Source: Choanephora cucurbitarum
Lineage: Eukaryota > Mucoromycota > Mucoromycetes > Mucorales > Choanephoraceae
Assembly (NCBI GenBank): GCA_025331435.1
Contig: JAIWNI010000073.1
Location: forward strand, 1-64,000
Direction: 5' to 3'
DNA length: 64,000 nucleotides
Under the pieces are notes generated by a model. The model searched no databases. It was given only the letters and a program-made list of their open reading frames with translations, and was not told the origin of the DNA. Position 1 is the first letter of the stretch. Every line of letters begins with the position of its first letter. Below are positions 23,355-33,941 of the stretch, one piece after another. Both the position numbers and the translations under genes were made by a program.

Positions 23355-26300
23355 TTAATGTCTAAAGCGTTTGCTTTGGCGGGTTTTTTGTGTTGTAGTG
23401 TTTATGCGTTTTTCTCCAGATTTTGTTGGTATGGCCTCTGTGCGCTTGGTTTGGGCTTGTTTTTCTATTTCTTTAAGCTTTTTTACCTTTGCCCAATATT
23501 GGGGAATAACTACTTCTGGATTTGTAAATGATGATGCAGGTTCCCATGTATTGGCTCTGTCACCATAGCCAGCCCATCTAACAAGATATTCTCGATTCGA
23601 TGCTGGTCCTCTATGATCTCTAATTTCTTCGATTTCATAGGTTTCATCTTCAATTAGAGTTTCATCAATAGCAACTACTTTGAGTTCTGATGGGGTATAA
23701 TCTCTGTGTAAGAGTTCGCCCTGTTCATCTTTTAGAACGTAGTTGTTGGCTGCGGTCTTTCGTACCACTATGTAAGGTCCTTGGTAGATAGGAGCTAATT
23801 TGTGTGCTCTATGGGGTTGTTGTATCTTACACATGACAGCAGTACCATTTTCGATATGAACCAAGTTATTTTTGTTATCAAAGTTCTTTGCTTGCATTTC
23901 CGTAATTTTCTTTGTACGTTCTTGAATTGCTGGTAAGACAATATTTGCCATTTTCTCAATTCTTTCTACGAGCTCTTCGTGAGATAGAACTCTATAATTG
24001 CCATCACTGTCTTTTTCAGTGTAGTCTTTGAAGTCATTTAATCTTCTTGCAAACATTAATGAGAATGCCGAAGATAAGGTGCGTTCTCGTATCTTATAGT
24101 TGATACTAAGTTGTACAACAGGTAAATATTCTGCCCATGCTTCATATTCATAATTGACATATTTTCGCAGGACTTGTAACACAGTCTTTACTGAGTTTTC
24201 TACAGCGCCTCTTGATCTAGCATGATAGGGTATAGAGTATCTTCTATCAATGCCTAATGCACTGCTTATGTGATTCATCACTGAGTTTCGGAACTCTCTT
24301 CCGTTGTCACTACTCAGTGTTTTCATGAGACCAAAGTCACCCATAATTTTAACGAGTTCGTTGGCTATAGTACTTGACATCTTATTTTTCACAGGTCTGA
24401 TGATGACATATTTTGTACATATATCTACACAGATTAAAATTGCTGTGTATTGTTCTTCTCCGGAAGGAGTGAAAGGACCGATCATATCAATTGTCCAATG
24501 GTCACCAGGCATCATTGCTAGGATTGGCTTTAATGGGTTATACCCTGTTTTGGCAATGTTGTATTTTTGACAAGGTGGACATTTCTTTACAATGTCTTTT
24601 GCTTCGTCTACCAACTTGGGCCAATGGTATCCTTTAGAGTGAATTTCTTTTACCATGCTTTCGCTTCCGAAATGGCCAAAGTTATGTACATCTTTGAGGA
24701 TCTTTTTCCTTTCATCCATTGGTGGAGTCATGTAATCAATTTCTATGGCAGTTGTCACATACACATTTTTGTTTTCGTAGGTTTCTGTATTTTCTACTTT
24801 TTGAGGGTATGTTTGTTTAAACTGTTCTAATTGATCTAATCTCTTTTGTGCCATTGCTTTATGCAAGTTTCGCACATTTCCCATAAACAGTTTCTGTCTA
24901 TTTTCGGGTAATCGTGACTGTTGGACTAAAGACTTTTTGATCAAATCTTTTTCGTCTCTTTTTTCTTTGTTCTTTTTTTTTCGTTCTTCTTTGACACGAT
25001 CTTTTTCAATCTTGGTCAAAAAGTCATCCTCCCCCTCCAGTCTGAAAGACGGTTCGTAGAGTCGGCTTAAGCAATCCGGTAGAACATTTAAGATTCCAGG
25101 AATATGGATACACTGATATTGGTACGCGAGTAAAGTTTCCAGCCAAGTGTACATGAGAGGTGACAATACTTTTTGCGTATGTAACGATGTCAGTGCTTGA
25201 TGATCCGTAAAGATAATGAACTCGCGCCCGTAGAGGAACTGATGGAACTTCTTTATGCCAAAAATAATTGCCAGTAATTCTCGCTTACTTGTATTGTATA
25301 AACGTTCAGATTGAGAGAGACTTCGTGAGACAAAACCAATATGTTTGATTCTTTGATATTCATCACGTTGGGTCAAAACAGCAGCAATACCATATTTGGA
25401 AGCATCTGTGTGTAAATAGAATGGCTTAGATGTATCGGCATGATGAAGAATGTTATTGGATTGAAGCACCTTTTTTAACAGTTCGAAACTGCGAGTTTGA
25501 GCGGGACCCCATTTACCAGCTACATCCTTTTCGTTTCTTAATGCATCGATTGGAGCACTTATTTGTGACACCATTGGGATGTAATCGCGGAAGTAGTTTA
25601 TGGTACCCATGAGTGACATGACCTGTTTATTATTTTCAGGTATTTTCCACTCGTCAATGTTAGTGAGTTTGCGTTGATCTACTCTTGTGCCAGTTGCAGA
25701 TACGGAAAAGCCTAATAAGTATACCTCTTTCATAAAGAAGAAGCATTTCTCAGGATTAAGGATAAGATTCACCTCTGTCAATCTGTTTATTATGCTGTTT
25801 ACATGTCCGATATGTTCCTCGACACTTTTACTAGCAATTACAAGATCATCTAAGAAGGCATGAACGTAAGGCATTCCTCGAATAATGTTTGTCATTACTC
25901 TTGCGAAATTTCCTGGCATGTTACGTAGACCGAATGGTGCGCCCACAAATATATATTGTTGCATGTTGTGTGTAAATGCAGTTTTTTCCTGATCTTCTGG
26001 ATGGATCATAAATTGATTGTATGCCCCTTTTAGATCAAGAGTGCTAAATATGACACAGCCAGCGAGACTTTCAAATATCTCTTTTACTAATGGGAGTTGG
26101 AAGCCATCGTTGGGTAAATATCTGTTGAGTTGTCTTACATCGAGACATGGTCTTTGCTTGGTTTTATTTCCATCAGCATCTTTCTTTCCAGCCAATGTTA
26201 ATGGACTGTTAAATCGTGTGTTAATTGGGGCTTCCTTAATTACTCCATTATCCAGCCATTTTTGTATCTCTTGATCGAGTAATGGTCTTAGTTTATATGG

Positions 26301-28550
26301 GATAGGGTATTGACGTAGTTTAATTACAACATCCTCTTTCATTGGTAATCTGATTACCGCTTCAGGCAAGTTACAGAACGAGTTCTTTGGGATCAAAGCA
26401 TTTTGATTCAATGCGTTTTGTATTTGATTCATATAGCTCTTTTGTTCTTTTTCATTGCCGTATGGACATTTATTAGGTACAACATCATCTTTTTGGATGT
26501 TTATATTCATTGCTTTGTTTCTAATATGATTTGGGATCCAATCGTATTGTACGCCGAATAATCCAACATTGAGTTTGGTTAATATATCGGTTCCAAGTAA
26601 GATATCATAAGTCATGTTTTCATTAAATTGCATGACCTCAAATGAAAATCGAAGGTTTATATCTCCATATGTTATATTCAGAGGAATAGTTTGTCCAATG
26701 CGCTTTTTACGATTATCTGATCCAGCAAAGTTTAAGAATCCATTAATTGGTTTTATAAATTTTTTATGTAATTCAGGATATTTATTATTTAATGTGGGAA
26801 CAAGTTTTAAGAATGTTGTTTTATTTATCAGTGTTATTTCACTGCCTGTGTCTATATGGGCCCAAAGTTCTTGTTCCTCGATAAGTATCGGAGTATCCTT
26901 TTTAAAATTATTTTCAGTGTGATTTTTTCTATGATTTATGTCAAGTGACTTACATGCTTCTACGTCTCCGAGATACTCGTTCATATCATCGTCTTCGTCA
27001 GTAGGCTCATTGTCATCCTGCTTATTATCATAAATTTTATCATCAGTTATTATTATGACGGTTTCCTTTTCTTTTGGTAAACTTACTCGTCTTATGGGCT
27101 CGCTGCTTGTTTTGTTACAAGCTCTAATAGCATTCACCTGTTTATTCTGCAAGCGTTGTTTATACACCTCGCTTTCAAAGTAGGCTTGACACTTATGGCC
27201 CTTAAACCATTCTTGCTTACAGTGGTTGCAAGTGTTGTTGTGACGAGGCGCCCAGCGAGAGACAGCAGGACCAGAGTGACCAGTCACAGAGGTGGCGGAG
27301 CGGGGTTGGTTTCTGTTGCCATAGAATGTGTTGGCAGGCCTTTTTCTTCTTTCACAGTCTACCGAACTATGTGTCAGGTTTTTGCCGTGATACTTGCAGT
27401 CAAAGACTTGTCTTCTTGTAGACCCATTGCCAGATCTTGCTTCTTGACCGTTGGTGGCTTCTGTACTGCTTGTTCGTTCTTCTGGCCCAGCACGAGTACG
27501 ACTACGGCTTAGTCCCATTCTACCCGAATCATAGAAGTTGTAGTAGTCTTCTACTACGTCACCCAACAGTTCTCTTGCTACGCTGGCGGCTTCATTCACG
27601 TTCCAGATTTGAGGGTCTTGACTTTTACGGAGTGGCAACCAAGATGCAGCTACTTGATGATATATCTCGGGGGTCATAGATGCAACAAAACGTTCAACAA
27701 TGCCGCGGTCTTCCAGAGAGAGCTCAGCTTGTTCACACTTGTTGATGAATCGCGTGGTGTAGTCGGCTATAGTTTCCTGTCTTGTCATTTGCATTGTAAG
27801 GGCTTCCGTTGTTGCGTTGACCGTTGCTCTGGTAGACTTAAACTTCAACTTAAACGCATCCTTGGCTTCCTCCCAGCTAGTGGCCGTCTTGATAGTGTCT
27901 TGGATCCATCTTGAGTGCTTGTCATCGACTACCAAAGGTAAGATATGTTGCCAGTGTCTTCCCAAAGAAATGTTAGAACTCATGTTGACGAGTTTTTCTA
28001 AGTCCCACAGGTAGTTGTCGACTGACTGGTAGGCGTGTTCATTTGGATAGGGCTTGCGTGACCAGGATTCAAGTTGGAAATGGGGCAGGTCTTTGTAATT
28101 GAGACGCAGGAAGGAATCAGCAGTGTCAAGGTCCACCTCACTCTTCATAGGGCTTGGTTGAGCAGCAATAGGCTGTACCCTATAAAGAGTTTGGTTAAAC
28201 GTACGTAATTGGGCATTGGTTTCATCCATTAACTTCTTATACTTAGCTAATTCATCATTGTCGTTTTTTAACAGGGCTTCGTTAAACTTGAGGGCATAGT
28301 CCAGAGCTAGCTTGTTCAACTTATAGATGACCGTCTTAATTTCTAGAGTAGCCTTGCTGATAACGTTTGCTTCATCATCTTGTTCCAGGTCACCAAGCCA
28401 GATATCTTCCATGAGTTCTTCAGGGCTCAAAGGTTCCATGGTTTGCTTTTGGTTGTTTTCTTGCACAGGAGTTCCGTTCATGACAATGGGTGCTTCACGA
28501 CCAGTAGCAGCAGTGGCAATGTTTTCAGGGTTCATTGAGGGAGCAGACAT
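23355..28550 (-). CDS. Gag-Pol polyprotein of Ty3/gypsy chromovirus
   Basis: A single 1731-residue frame. Order: gag region (about 1-430), a CX2C...HXC knuckle (CNHCKQEWFKGHKC, about 440), aspartic protease (LWAHIDTGSEITL, about 560), reverse transcriptase with FLDD in place of YxDD (PYVHAFLDDLVIAS, about 900), RNase H (LHTDASKYGIAAVLTQ, about 1048), integrase HHCC finger (HNFGHFG to CPPC, about 1290-1323), DDE core (WTIDMIGPF about 1353, SSDNGREF about 1415, GAVENSVK about 1448) and a C-terminal chromodomain (YEIEEIRDH, EYLVRWAGYGDRANTWEP, about 1640-1680). The chromodomain marks it as a chromovirus and would guide integration to modified chromatin. No frameshift separates gag from pol, as in Tf1-type elements. 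All catalytic motifs look intact. Confidence 0.97.
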   Translation of the reverse strand: MSAPSMNPENIATAATGREAPIVMNGTPVQENNQKQTMEPLSPEELMEDIWLGDLEQDDEANVISKATLEIKTVIYKLNKLALDYALKFNEALLKNDNDELAKYKKLMDETNAQLRTFNQTLYRVQPIAAQPSPMKSEVDLDTADSFLRLNYKDLPHFQLESWSRKPYPNEHAYQSVDNYLWDLEKLVNMSSNISLGRHWQHILPLVVDDKHSRWIQDTIKTATSWEEAKDAFKLKFKSTRATVNATTEALTMQMTRQETIADYTTRFINKCEQAELSLEDRGIVERFVASMTPEIYHQVAASWLPLRKSQDPQIWNVNEAASVARELLGDVVEDYYNFYDSGRMGLSRSRTRAGPEERTSSTEATNGQEARSGNGSTRRQVFDCKYHGKNLTHSSVDCERRKRPANTFYGNRNQPRSATSVTGHSGPAVSRWAPRHNNTCNHCKQEWFKGHKCQAYFESEVYKQRLQNKQVNAIRACNKTSSEPIRRVSLPKEKETVIIITDDKIYDNKQDDNEPTDEDDDMNEYLGDVEACKSLDINHRKNHTENNFKKDTPILIEEQELWAHIDTGSEITLINKTTFLKLVPTLNNKYPELHKKFIKPINGFLNFAGSDNRKKRIGQTIPLNITYGDINLRFSFEVMQFNENMTYDILLGTDILTKLNVGLFGVQYDWIPNHIRNKAMNINIQKDDVVPNKCPYGNEKEQKSYMNQIQNALNQNALIPKNSFCNLPEAVIRLPMKEDVVIKLRQYPIPYKLRPLLDQEIQKWLDNGVIKEAPINTRFNSPLTLAGKKDADGNKTKQRPCLDVRQLNRYLPNDGFQLPLVKEIFESLAGCVIFSTLDLKGAYNQFMIHPEDQEKTAFTHNMQQYIFVGAPFGLRNMPGNFARVMTNIIRGMPYVHAFLDDLVIASKSVEEHIGHVNSIINRLTEVNLILNPEKCFFFMKEVYLLGFSVSATGTRVDQRKLTNIDEWKIPENNKQVMSLMGTINYFRDYIPMVSQISAPIDALRNEKDVAGKWGPAQTRSFELLKKVLQSNNILHHADTSKPFYLHTDASKYGIAAVLTQRDEYQRIKHIGFVSRSLSQSERLYNTSKRELLAIIFGIKKFHQFLYGREFIIFTDHQALTSLHTQKVLSPLMYTWLETLLAYQYQCIHIPGILNVLPDCLSRLYEPSFRLEGEDDFLTKIEKDRVKEERKKKNKEKRDEKDLIKKSLVQQSRLPENRQKLFMGNVRNLHKAMAQKRLDQLEQFKQTYPQKVENTETYENKNVYVTTAIEIDYMTPPMDERKKILKDVHNFGHFGSESMVKEIHSKGYHWPKLVDEAKDIVKKCPPCQKYNIAKTGYNPLKPILAMMPGDHWTIDMIGPFTPSGEEQYTAILICVDICTKYVIIRPVKNKMSSTIANELVKIMGDFGLMKTLSSDNGREFRNSVMNHISSALGIDRRYSIPYHARSRGAVENSVKTVLQVLRKYVNYEYEAWAEYLPVVQLSINYKIRERTLSSAFSLMFARRLNDFKDYTEKDSDGNYRVLSHEELVERIEKMANIVLPAIQERTKKITEMQAKNFDNKNNLVHIENGTAVMCKIQQPHRAHKLAPIYQGPYIVVRKTAANNYVLKDEQGELLHRDYTPSELKVVAIDETLIEDETYEIEEIRDHRGPASNREYLVRWAGYGDRANTWEPASSFTNPEVVIPQYWAKVKKLKEIEKQAQTKRTEAIPTKSGEKRINTTTQKTRQSKRFRH

Positions 28551-28593
28551 AGTAGGTAAGTACAGATATAAAAAGATAGTTCAAAGTAAAAAA

Positions 28594-29101
28594 TGTGGAA
28601 AATGTGAGTGGCTCAAGAATAAAAAGACCAGTGAGTACTTTGATAATCCTTTTATTCTGATAAAGAGAGATAATTGTTCTATCTAATGAGTTTACAACGA
28701 CTATTTATACAAAATGATTTGAGATTGGTTTATCCGGTTATTTAAGCTGAGAGTAGAAACGATTGTTGATGAGGAAGCTTTAACGCCTTGCTCTTGTTAT
28801 AATAAGGACTATTGTTATTGATGTATGACTAGTTTGGAAATGACCCGAGGGATTGATTGGCTCAATCCTGAAGTTGATCTCAGCTGTCATTTATATTTAG
28901 GATATGCAATTTATCTGATTGACACTCAGTCTGAGTCTGAGTAGTTACATCTTGCATTTCAGGGTGAACCCCTTAGTCTTTACTTAACTAGGTAATGATT
29001 TCAATTCAGATGCATGACGTTCTTTTTATAGACTACTTCTTTGTCTACAATGATCTTTCAATGAACATCTTTTCTAACTCTATTATGGTGCAATCACCAC
29101 A
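28594..29101 (-). repeat. 5' LTR (element sense)
   Basis: 508 bp, identical by eye to 22785-23292. In element sense a TATAAATAG box lies near 28700, a likely promoter, with the transcript start expected shortly downstream. Confidence 0.95.
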
Positions 29102-29106
29102 CTTGC
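29102..29106. repeat. Target-site duplication of LTR element (right)
   Basis: CTTGC, matching 22780-22784. Confidence 0.85.
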
Positions 29107-29933
29107 TATATTCTTGTTGAAGAAAAAAGAAGATTGTTGTGACAATCTTACCTTATAAAGCTCTTGTCTTTACCTTCTAACGTAAGAATACCCACTCTGA
29201 CCTAACCAACCCTGAATACTTTGATAAACAAAATAAAACTGTATAACCAGTCTCTTAGTGTTTACTTCTATCTCTATTCCCATCCCTTACTTTAACTATA
29301 TTAAAACGTCACAGCTGTCTAATTCAAACTAAAAGTGCTCCTTTTGTTAACTTCTTTTCCTCACATCTCTTTGCATAAACAGTTATCAATGAAATGCGAG
29401 TTGTCTGCAGTGTTTAAAAGGTACTTCGTGTATACCTGCTGTAAACATGGATTTATTTTGAGACAAAAAGTAAGATAAAGCGTTCTGCATGTTTGATTTC
29501 GATAAATCTTCAGTCAAATTTAATCCATTTTAAATTAATATTTGACCATTACGAAAATGATCAGAACAATTCAGGTTTTATATTATAGTCTCTTAGAGAC
29601 AGGGATCTCCATCTCAATAGACTGTACTGATCGAAACAATCTACCATCGGCTATACAAGAGAAGAACCGTTCTTTAAACATAAATGACACAATGTTTAAT
29701 GCAAAAAACTATATCGTTTCTTTATCTATTCATCAGTTATATCTTCTGAGAAGGTATTTGGCATTATCTATTCCAACAAGAACCAATGCTGACCATTTTG
29801 TATCTTGCAAAAAAGAAAGATTTCCTTCGACATTATAAAGTAAGGCTTAAATAAAAATCCGAGCCGGAATTTTTGTTCGGCCCGGACAAAATTGTAAAGA
29901 ATATTATGAACCAGAAATAAAAATTTAATATGT
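29107..29933. other. Intergenic between LTR element and tRNA
   Basis: Continuation of the host sequence broken by the LTR element. A 98-codon plus-strand frame at 29542-29838 has no recognisable content and no splice partner and is not called. Confidence 0.35.
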
Positions 29934-30016
29934 GGAGAGATGGCCGAGTTGGTCTAAGGCGTCACGTTAAGGTCGTGATCTCTTCGGAGGCGTGGGTTCA
30001 AATCCCACTCTCTTCA
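29934..30016 (+). tRNA. tRNA-Leu (anticodon AAG)
   Basis: 83 nt folding as a class II tRNA. The acceptor stem GGAGAGA pairs with TCTCTTC, with discriminator A at 30016. The D-arm begins TGGCCGAGTTGG. The anticodon stem TCACG/CGTGA encloses the loop TTAAGGT, giving anticodon AAG. A long variable arm (ATCTCTTCGGAGGC region) and the T-arm GTGGGTTCAAATCCCAC follow. There is no intron. A run of T residues follows shortly as a Pol III stop. Confidence 0.93.
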
Positions 30017-31496
30017 CTTTTCTATTTCATAATAAAATGTTACATGTCAATTATTTTGCTTTAGTGAACAGGTCAAAGTACAATTAGGCAACAACTCATA
30101 TGCAATGAGGACCAGGTCTTGAGTCTTTCAACTATAGATTTAGATTGAGCAAAAGGGTACATCATCACAAAGAAAACAGAACACGTTGATATGCGAGTAG
30201 ATATTTTAAAGATAAATAACAATAAGAGCAATGATGCAATTTTATGAAGGAAGAATCAAAGATATACACATCCATCTAAAAGAAGTCATGTTGGACTTGA
30301 AACAAATAATCCAAACACCAAACTAAATAAGTCATCATGTATATGAGCCAATTAATCATGTTCTACGAATGTAATACGGAAATTCAAAGTAATATACTTG
30401 TATTGAGAGATCTGTCAAATAGATTAGACATTAAATTGGAAATACAAATTAGAGTTTAGAGACTACCAGATTGCAAGAAGATAGAAACCGCTGATCTTAT
30501 TGCGCATTGAGGCCCGTCACGCTTAAGAGCGATACCGTTTTCAATTCACTGTTAGGAGATTGTAGTCATTAAATAACCTTTGGCAATTAAAATGTTTTTA
30601 AGAATAGCTTTGACAAGCATGCAAAATATGCTGATTTTTCCTAGTACTTGGTCAATTACAAAAAACGTCACCTAAGTAAAGGAGATACAACTAGTCGAGC
30701 TGGCTCTTTGTTGTAGTTTTTTGAATACTCTACACCAAGCAAATACTATAGCCCTTTAAAGATTGGATATGCTTACGATTTATCCAAAAGTATCAGTGCC
30801 GCTTGTATGATAATTGAAATCATACTCTAAAATTGAAAGGATTAATAATCTAAAGAGAACCTTCAGCTGGTAGAATTGAATAAGGTATCATGCAAACCTG
30901 TTAGCAATTGAGTTGTCGATTAATGACTAAAAGAGGATTATATGCTTTCTGTCCGAGGGATCTTGATATTGAATCACAAAATGGTTTGCTGCTGTCGAAA
31001 AGGAATGCGTGAGCATATCATATCCATATAACACGACTGGTTGCAAAATCTGCTTGTTTCCAAAGAGGTACAGCTAGTACTGGTTTTGTCATTTTCAGTA
31101 GCTTTTGTATGAATGTTAGAGTTGTTGTACTTAATCTTGGGTACATGTGTATGTTTACACCTTCATTAAGTAATATTTCGGTGTGCACTGACGTTTCCTA
31201 GCTCGAATTTTGCTATACGTCTGCTCTTGTAGACCTGTCTAACCTATTTCCTCTTAGAGATAATTGCATCAAAGGCATATAATCAATAATTTTACTGGCT
31301 CATACATTTGCTTTGGGTTTGGATGTTTAGATTTGTAATCAAGTCAATATGCCATTTGACATAATCTACAGGCGCAATCCAATAAAATCAACTTTAAAAT
31401 GGCGTCATTTTCTCCGGTTTTTTTCCTAAAAAAAAAAGATGAATCTACAAATTTCTTTCCTTTTTTTTTTCTTTCTTGATTAGAAATCATTGCATT
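30017..31496. other. Intergenic region upstream of MET2
   Basis: No gene supported. Short plus-strand helical-looking frames near 30233-30330 and 30360-30460 could not be joined with confidence. Poly-T/A tracts at 31425-31475 form the likely MET2 promoter/5' leader. Confidence 0.3.
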
Positions 31497-33246
31497 ATGC
31501 ATACAACTCTGTCATTTGCCAGAGCAGCACGCTCTCATTCTACAAAAAGGCTTTTGATTCGCTCTTCCGCTGCTTTTTCTCAAAGAGGTAAATTTATGTC
31601 ATAAGTTATGCATACTATGCTAAATTATTTTTTTTAATTAGCCGCTTTACATCATCAGCAACAGGCAAGTAACGCGGTTTGCAACGCCAATGAATCATCA
31701 AAATCATCCTCAAATCCACCTTTGTCTTTCCCTTGTATTGACAAGATGAACAGTCGAACGCTTGAGCTTGATAGTGGGCCAGAACCAAGCTATGACAAGA
31801 TTGTTACTGGATACGAAAAATTTGAATACAATTTACCATTTTTGCTTGATCATGGAGGCATTTTGCCCAAGTTCGATGTTGCGTACGAAACATGGGGGAA
31901 ACTGAATGAAAAGAAAGACAATGCTATTTTGATTCATACCGGTCTCTCTGCCTCATCCCATGCCAAATCGCACGAGAAAAATACAAAGCCTGGTTGGTGG
32001 GAAGATTTTATTGGACCTGGATCGCACATTGATACAAACAAGTTTTTTGTTATATGTACAAATGTCATTGGAGGCTGCTATGGTTCGACAGGCCCTAGTT
32101 CTATTGACCCTGCAGATGGCGAGCGTTATGCAACTCGATTCCCAATCATCACTATTTTTGACATGATCCGTGCACAATTTAAGTTACTTGATCATCTTGG
32201 CATTGAAAGACTTCATGCAAGTGTTGGAAGTAGTATGGGTGGAATGCAGGTAATCAAAGAAAAAAAAAAGACATAAGACGATTTATGTTAACAACAACTT
32301 AGTCTATTGCAGCTGCTAAACTTTTCCCTGAACGTGTGAAAAGACTTATTTCAATTTCAGCTTGTTCAAGATCTCATCCCTACTCCATAGCGTTGCGTCA
32401 CACTCAACGACAGGTACTCATGGCTGACCCCAATTGGAATAAAGGCTTTTACTACAAAGGTATACCTCCTCATGTAGGCATGAAGGTAATGTCAATATCC
32501 GAAGAACCAAAGTAGATATGCTAAAATTTCATCCTTAGCTTGCTCGAGAAATTGCTACTATCAGTTATCGCTCAGGTCCTGAATGGGAGTTACGATTTGG
32601 ACGCAAAAGAGCAAATGAAAACCAATCGCCTGCTCTTTGTCCTGATTTTCTAATAGAAACATACTTGGACCACCAAGGAGAGAGATTCTGTCTTCAGTAT
32701 GACCCTAATTCGCTATTGTATATATCAAAAGCAATGGACATGTTTGACATGTCTCGCTCTCAAATTGAAAAACTGTCGCAACAGCGAGAACAAAACTCAC
32801 CCAAGATACAGCATCTTCTAAAGCAACACCAAGAATCAGGGTCTTCAACAGAAGCCGACTCACGACTCATGGCTGAGGCCTGTAGATCTATATCCGGTTT
32901 TCCTTCTGCTTTAGAAGGAAAGGAAGAGACATCTCAAACAGACACCAAGGACGGTAAACGCAAACAAAAACTGACCACACTATCTTCCGATCCAGCAACT
33001 CAAGACTTAGTTGAGGGTATGAATGGAATCAACATGCCTACACTGGTGTTAGGTGTACAATCTGATATCCTCTTCCCTGTATGGCAACAAAAGGAAATTG
33101 CAGAGTGTCTTCGTGCTGCTGGTAACAATCGCGTTACTTATTATGAATTAGATGCCATGTTTGGACATGACACTTTTTTGATTGATCGTGTTAGTGTTGG
33201 TGGAGCTATCAAGGGTCATTTAGAGTTATTAGAAAAAGAGTTGTAG
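31497..33246 (+). CDS. MET2: Homoserine O-acetyltransferase
   Basis: Four exons: 31497-31587, 31642-32249, 32303-32485 and 32539-33246 (introns 53-54 bp), 529 residues. Alpha/beta-hydrolase of the MetX/Met2 family, transferring acetyl from acetyl-CoA to homoserine, the entry to methionine synthesis. Visible family blocks: [55 protein letters not shown], the nucleophile elbow GSSMGGMQ (Ser, with the exon join right after it), [12 protein letters not shown] and ETYLDHQG, then the catalytic Asp in QSDILFP and His in GHDTFL. An insertion rich in Gln/Lys (about 32740-33000) splits the C-terminal half, as in fungal Met2. The first 60 residues are Arg/Ser-rich without acids ([20 protein letters not shown]), like a mitochondrial presequence. 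Confidence 0.93.
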
Positions 33247-33941
33247 TAATAGAGATTTAAAATAAAATGACGATACAAAATCACTCTGTTGCCTGTATGT
33301 TTATAATACAACAATAAGTGCCTAGAAAGGAAAGCAAATATGCCCTTACCCTTTTAGCTGTAAATATTTGTTTTTTTTCTGAAAGCTTTCTTATTACTAA
33401 GAATCAGTTCAGTCGTCAGTTACACAGTCATTTTTTCTTTATTAAAATCATCATTGCTAAAACACAGCACCATACAATAGCTTATATTAAGAAAAAAGTC
33501 TGTTCACATCAAGTTTTCTCTTTTATAGAGATAAATTTATGCATTTCCTATAAGTCATCATATCAATTGAGTAGTAGTCGATTGTGAAGTCTAGGATAGG
33601 CGGCAACAGTCTCCACTCTACTTTCTTTTTTGTTATTTGGCAAGCACTAAAAAAAGAGGAAATTAATTGAGTTGTAAATAAATTTACTTTGCTTTTTTTG
33701 TCACATAGCCTCAACAACAAAAGGGGGTTTTCTAGAGAAAATCAAAGAGAAATTACATAATTGTATTCTTCTTGCTCAAGAAGTGTATCCTACATAACTA
33801 CATTTCAGGAAGTTTCTAAGAAGTTACTAATTGGAGCTGATTCAAGTGACTTCAATCTTGTAAAACCTTTAACATAAAGAACCGCTCCTTTTAATTTATT
33901 TTATTTTCTTTTCTTTTCTTTCTTTTTAATTTCCATCAATT
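33247..33941. other. Intergenic region
   Basis: MET2 3' region and promoter of the first arrestin gene. An 89-codon plus-strand frame (33318-33587) has no recognisable content. A CTTTTC-rich tract sits just before the next ATG. Confidence 0.35.

Larger units (their letters stand above)
22785..29101 (-). mobile_element. Intact Ty3/gypsy chromovirus (LTR retrotransposon)
   Basis: 6317-bp element read on the minus strand. LTRs of 508 bp at both ends start TGTGG and end CACCACA (TG...CA), with a 5-bp duplication CTTGC outside. One gag-pol frame fills the interior. A purine tract (GGAGGGGGAGAA in element sense, about 23293-23304) sits right against the 3' LTR, as expected for plus-strand priming. 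The two LTRs show no difference by eye and the single frame is open, so insertion was recent and the copy may be active. No tRNA-type primer site is obvious just inside the 5' LTR. Confidence 0.95.

Noticed and set aside
22790..29100. CRISPR-like or tandem array signal from repeated blocks
   Set aside because: The only large direct repeats are the two LTRs; no spaced short repeats were found anywhere in the window.
29542..29838. 98-codon plus-strand frame near the tRNA
   Set aside because: No recognisable motif, no splice partner, composition like intergenic sequence.
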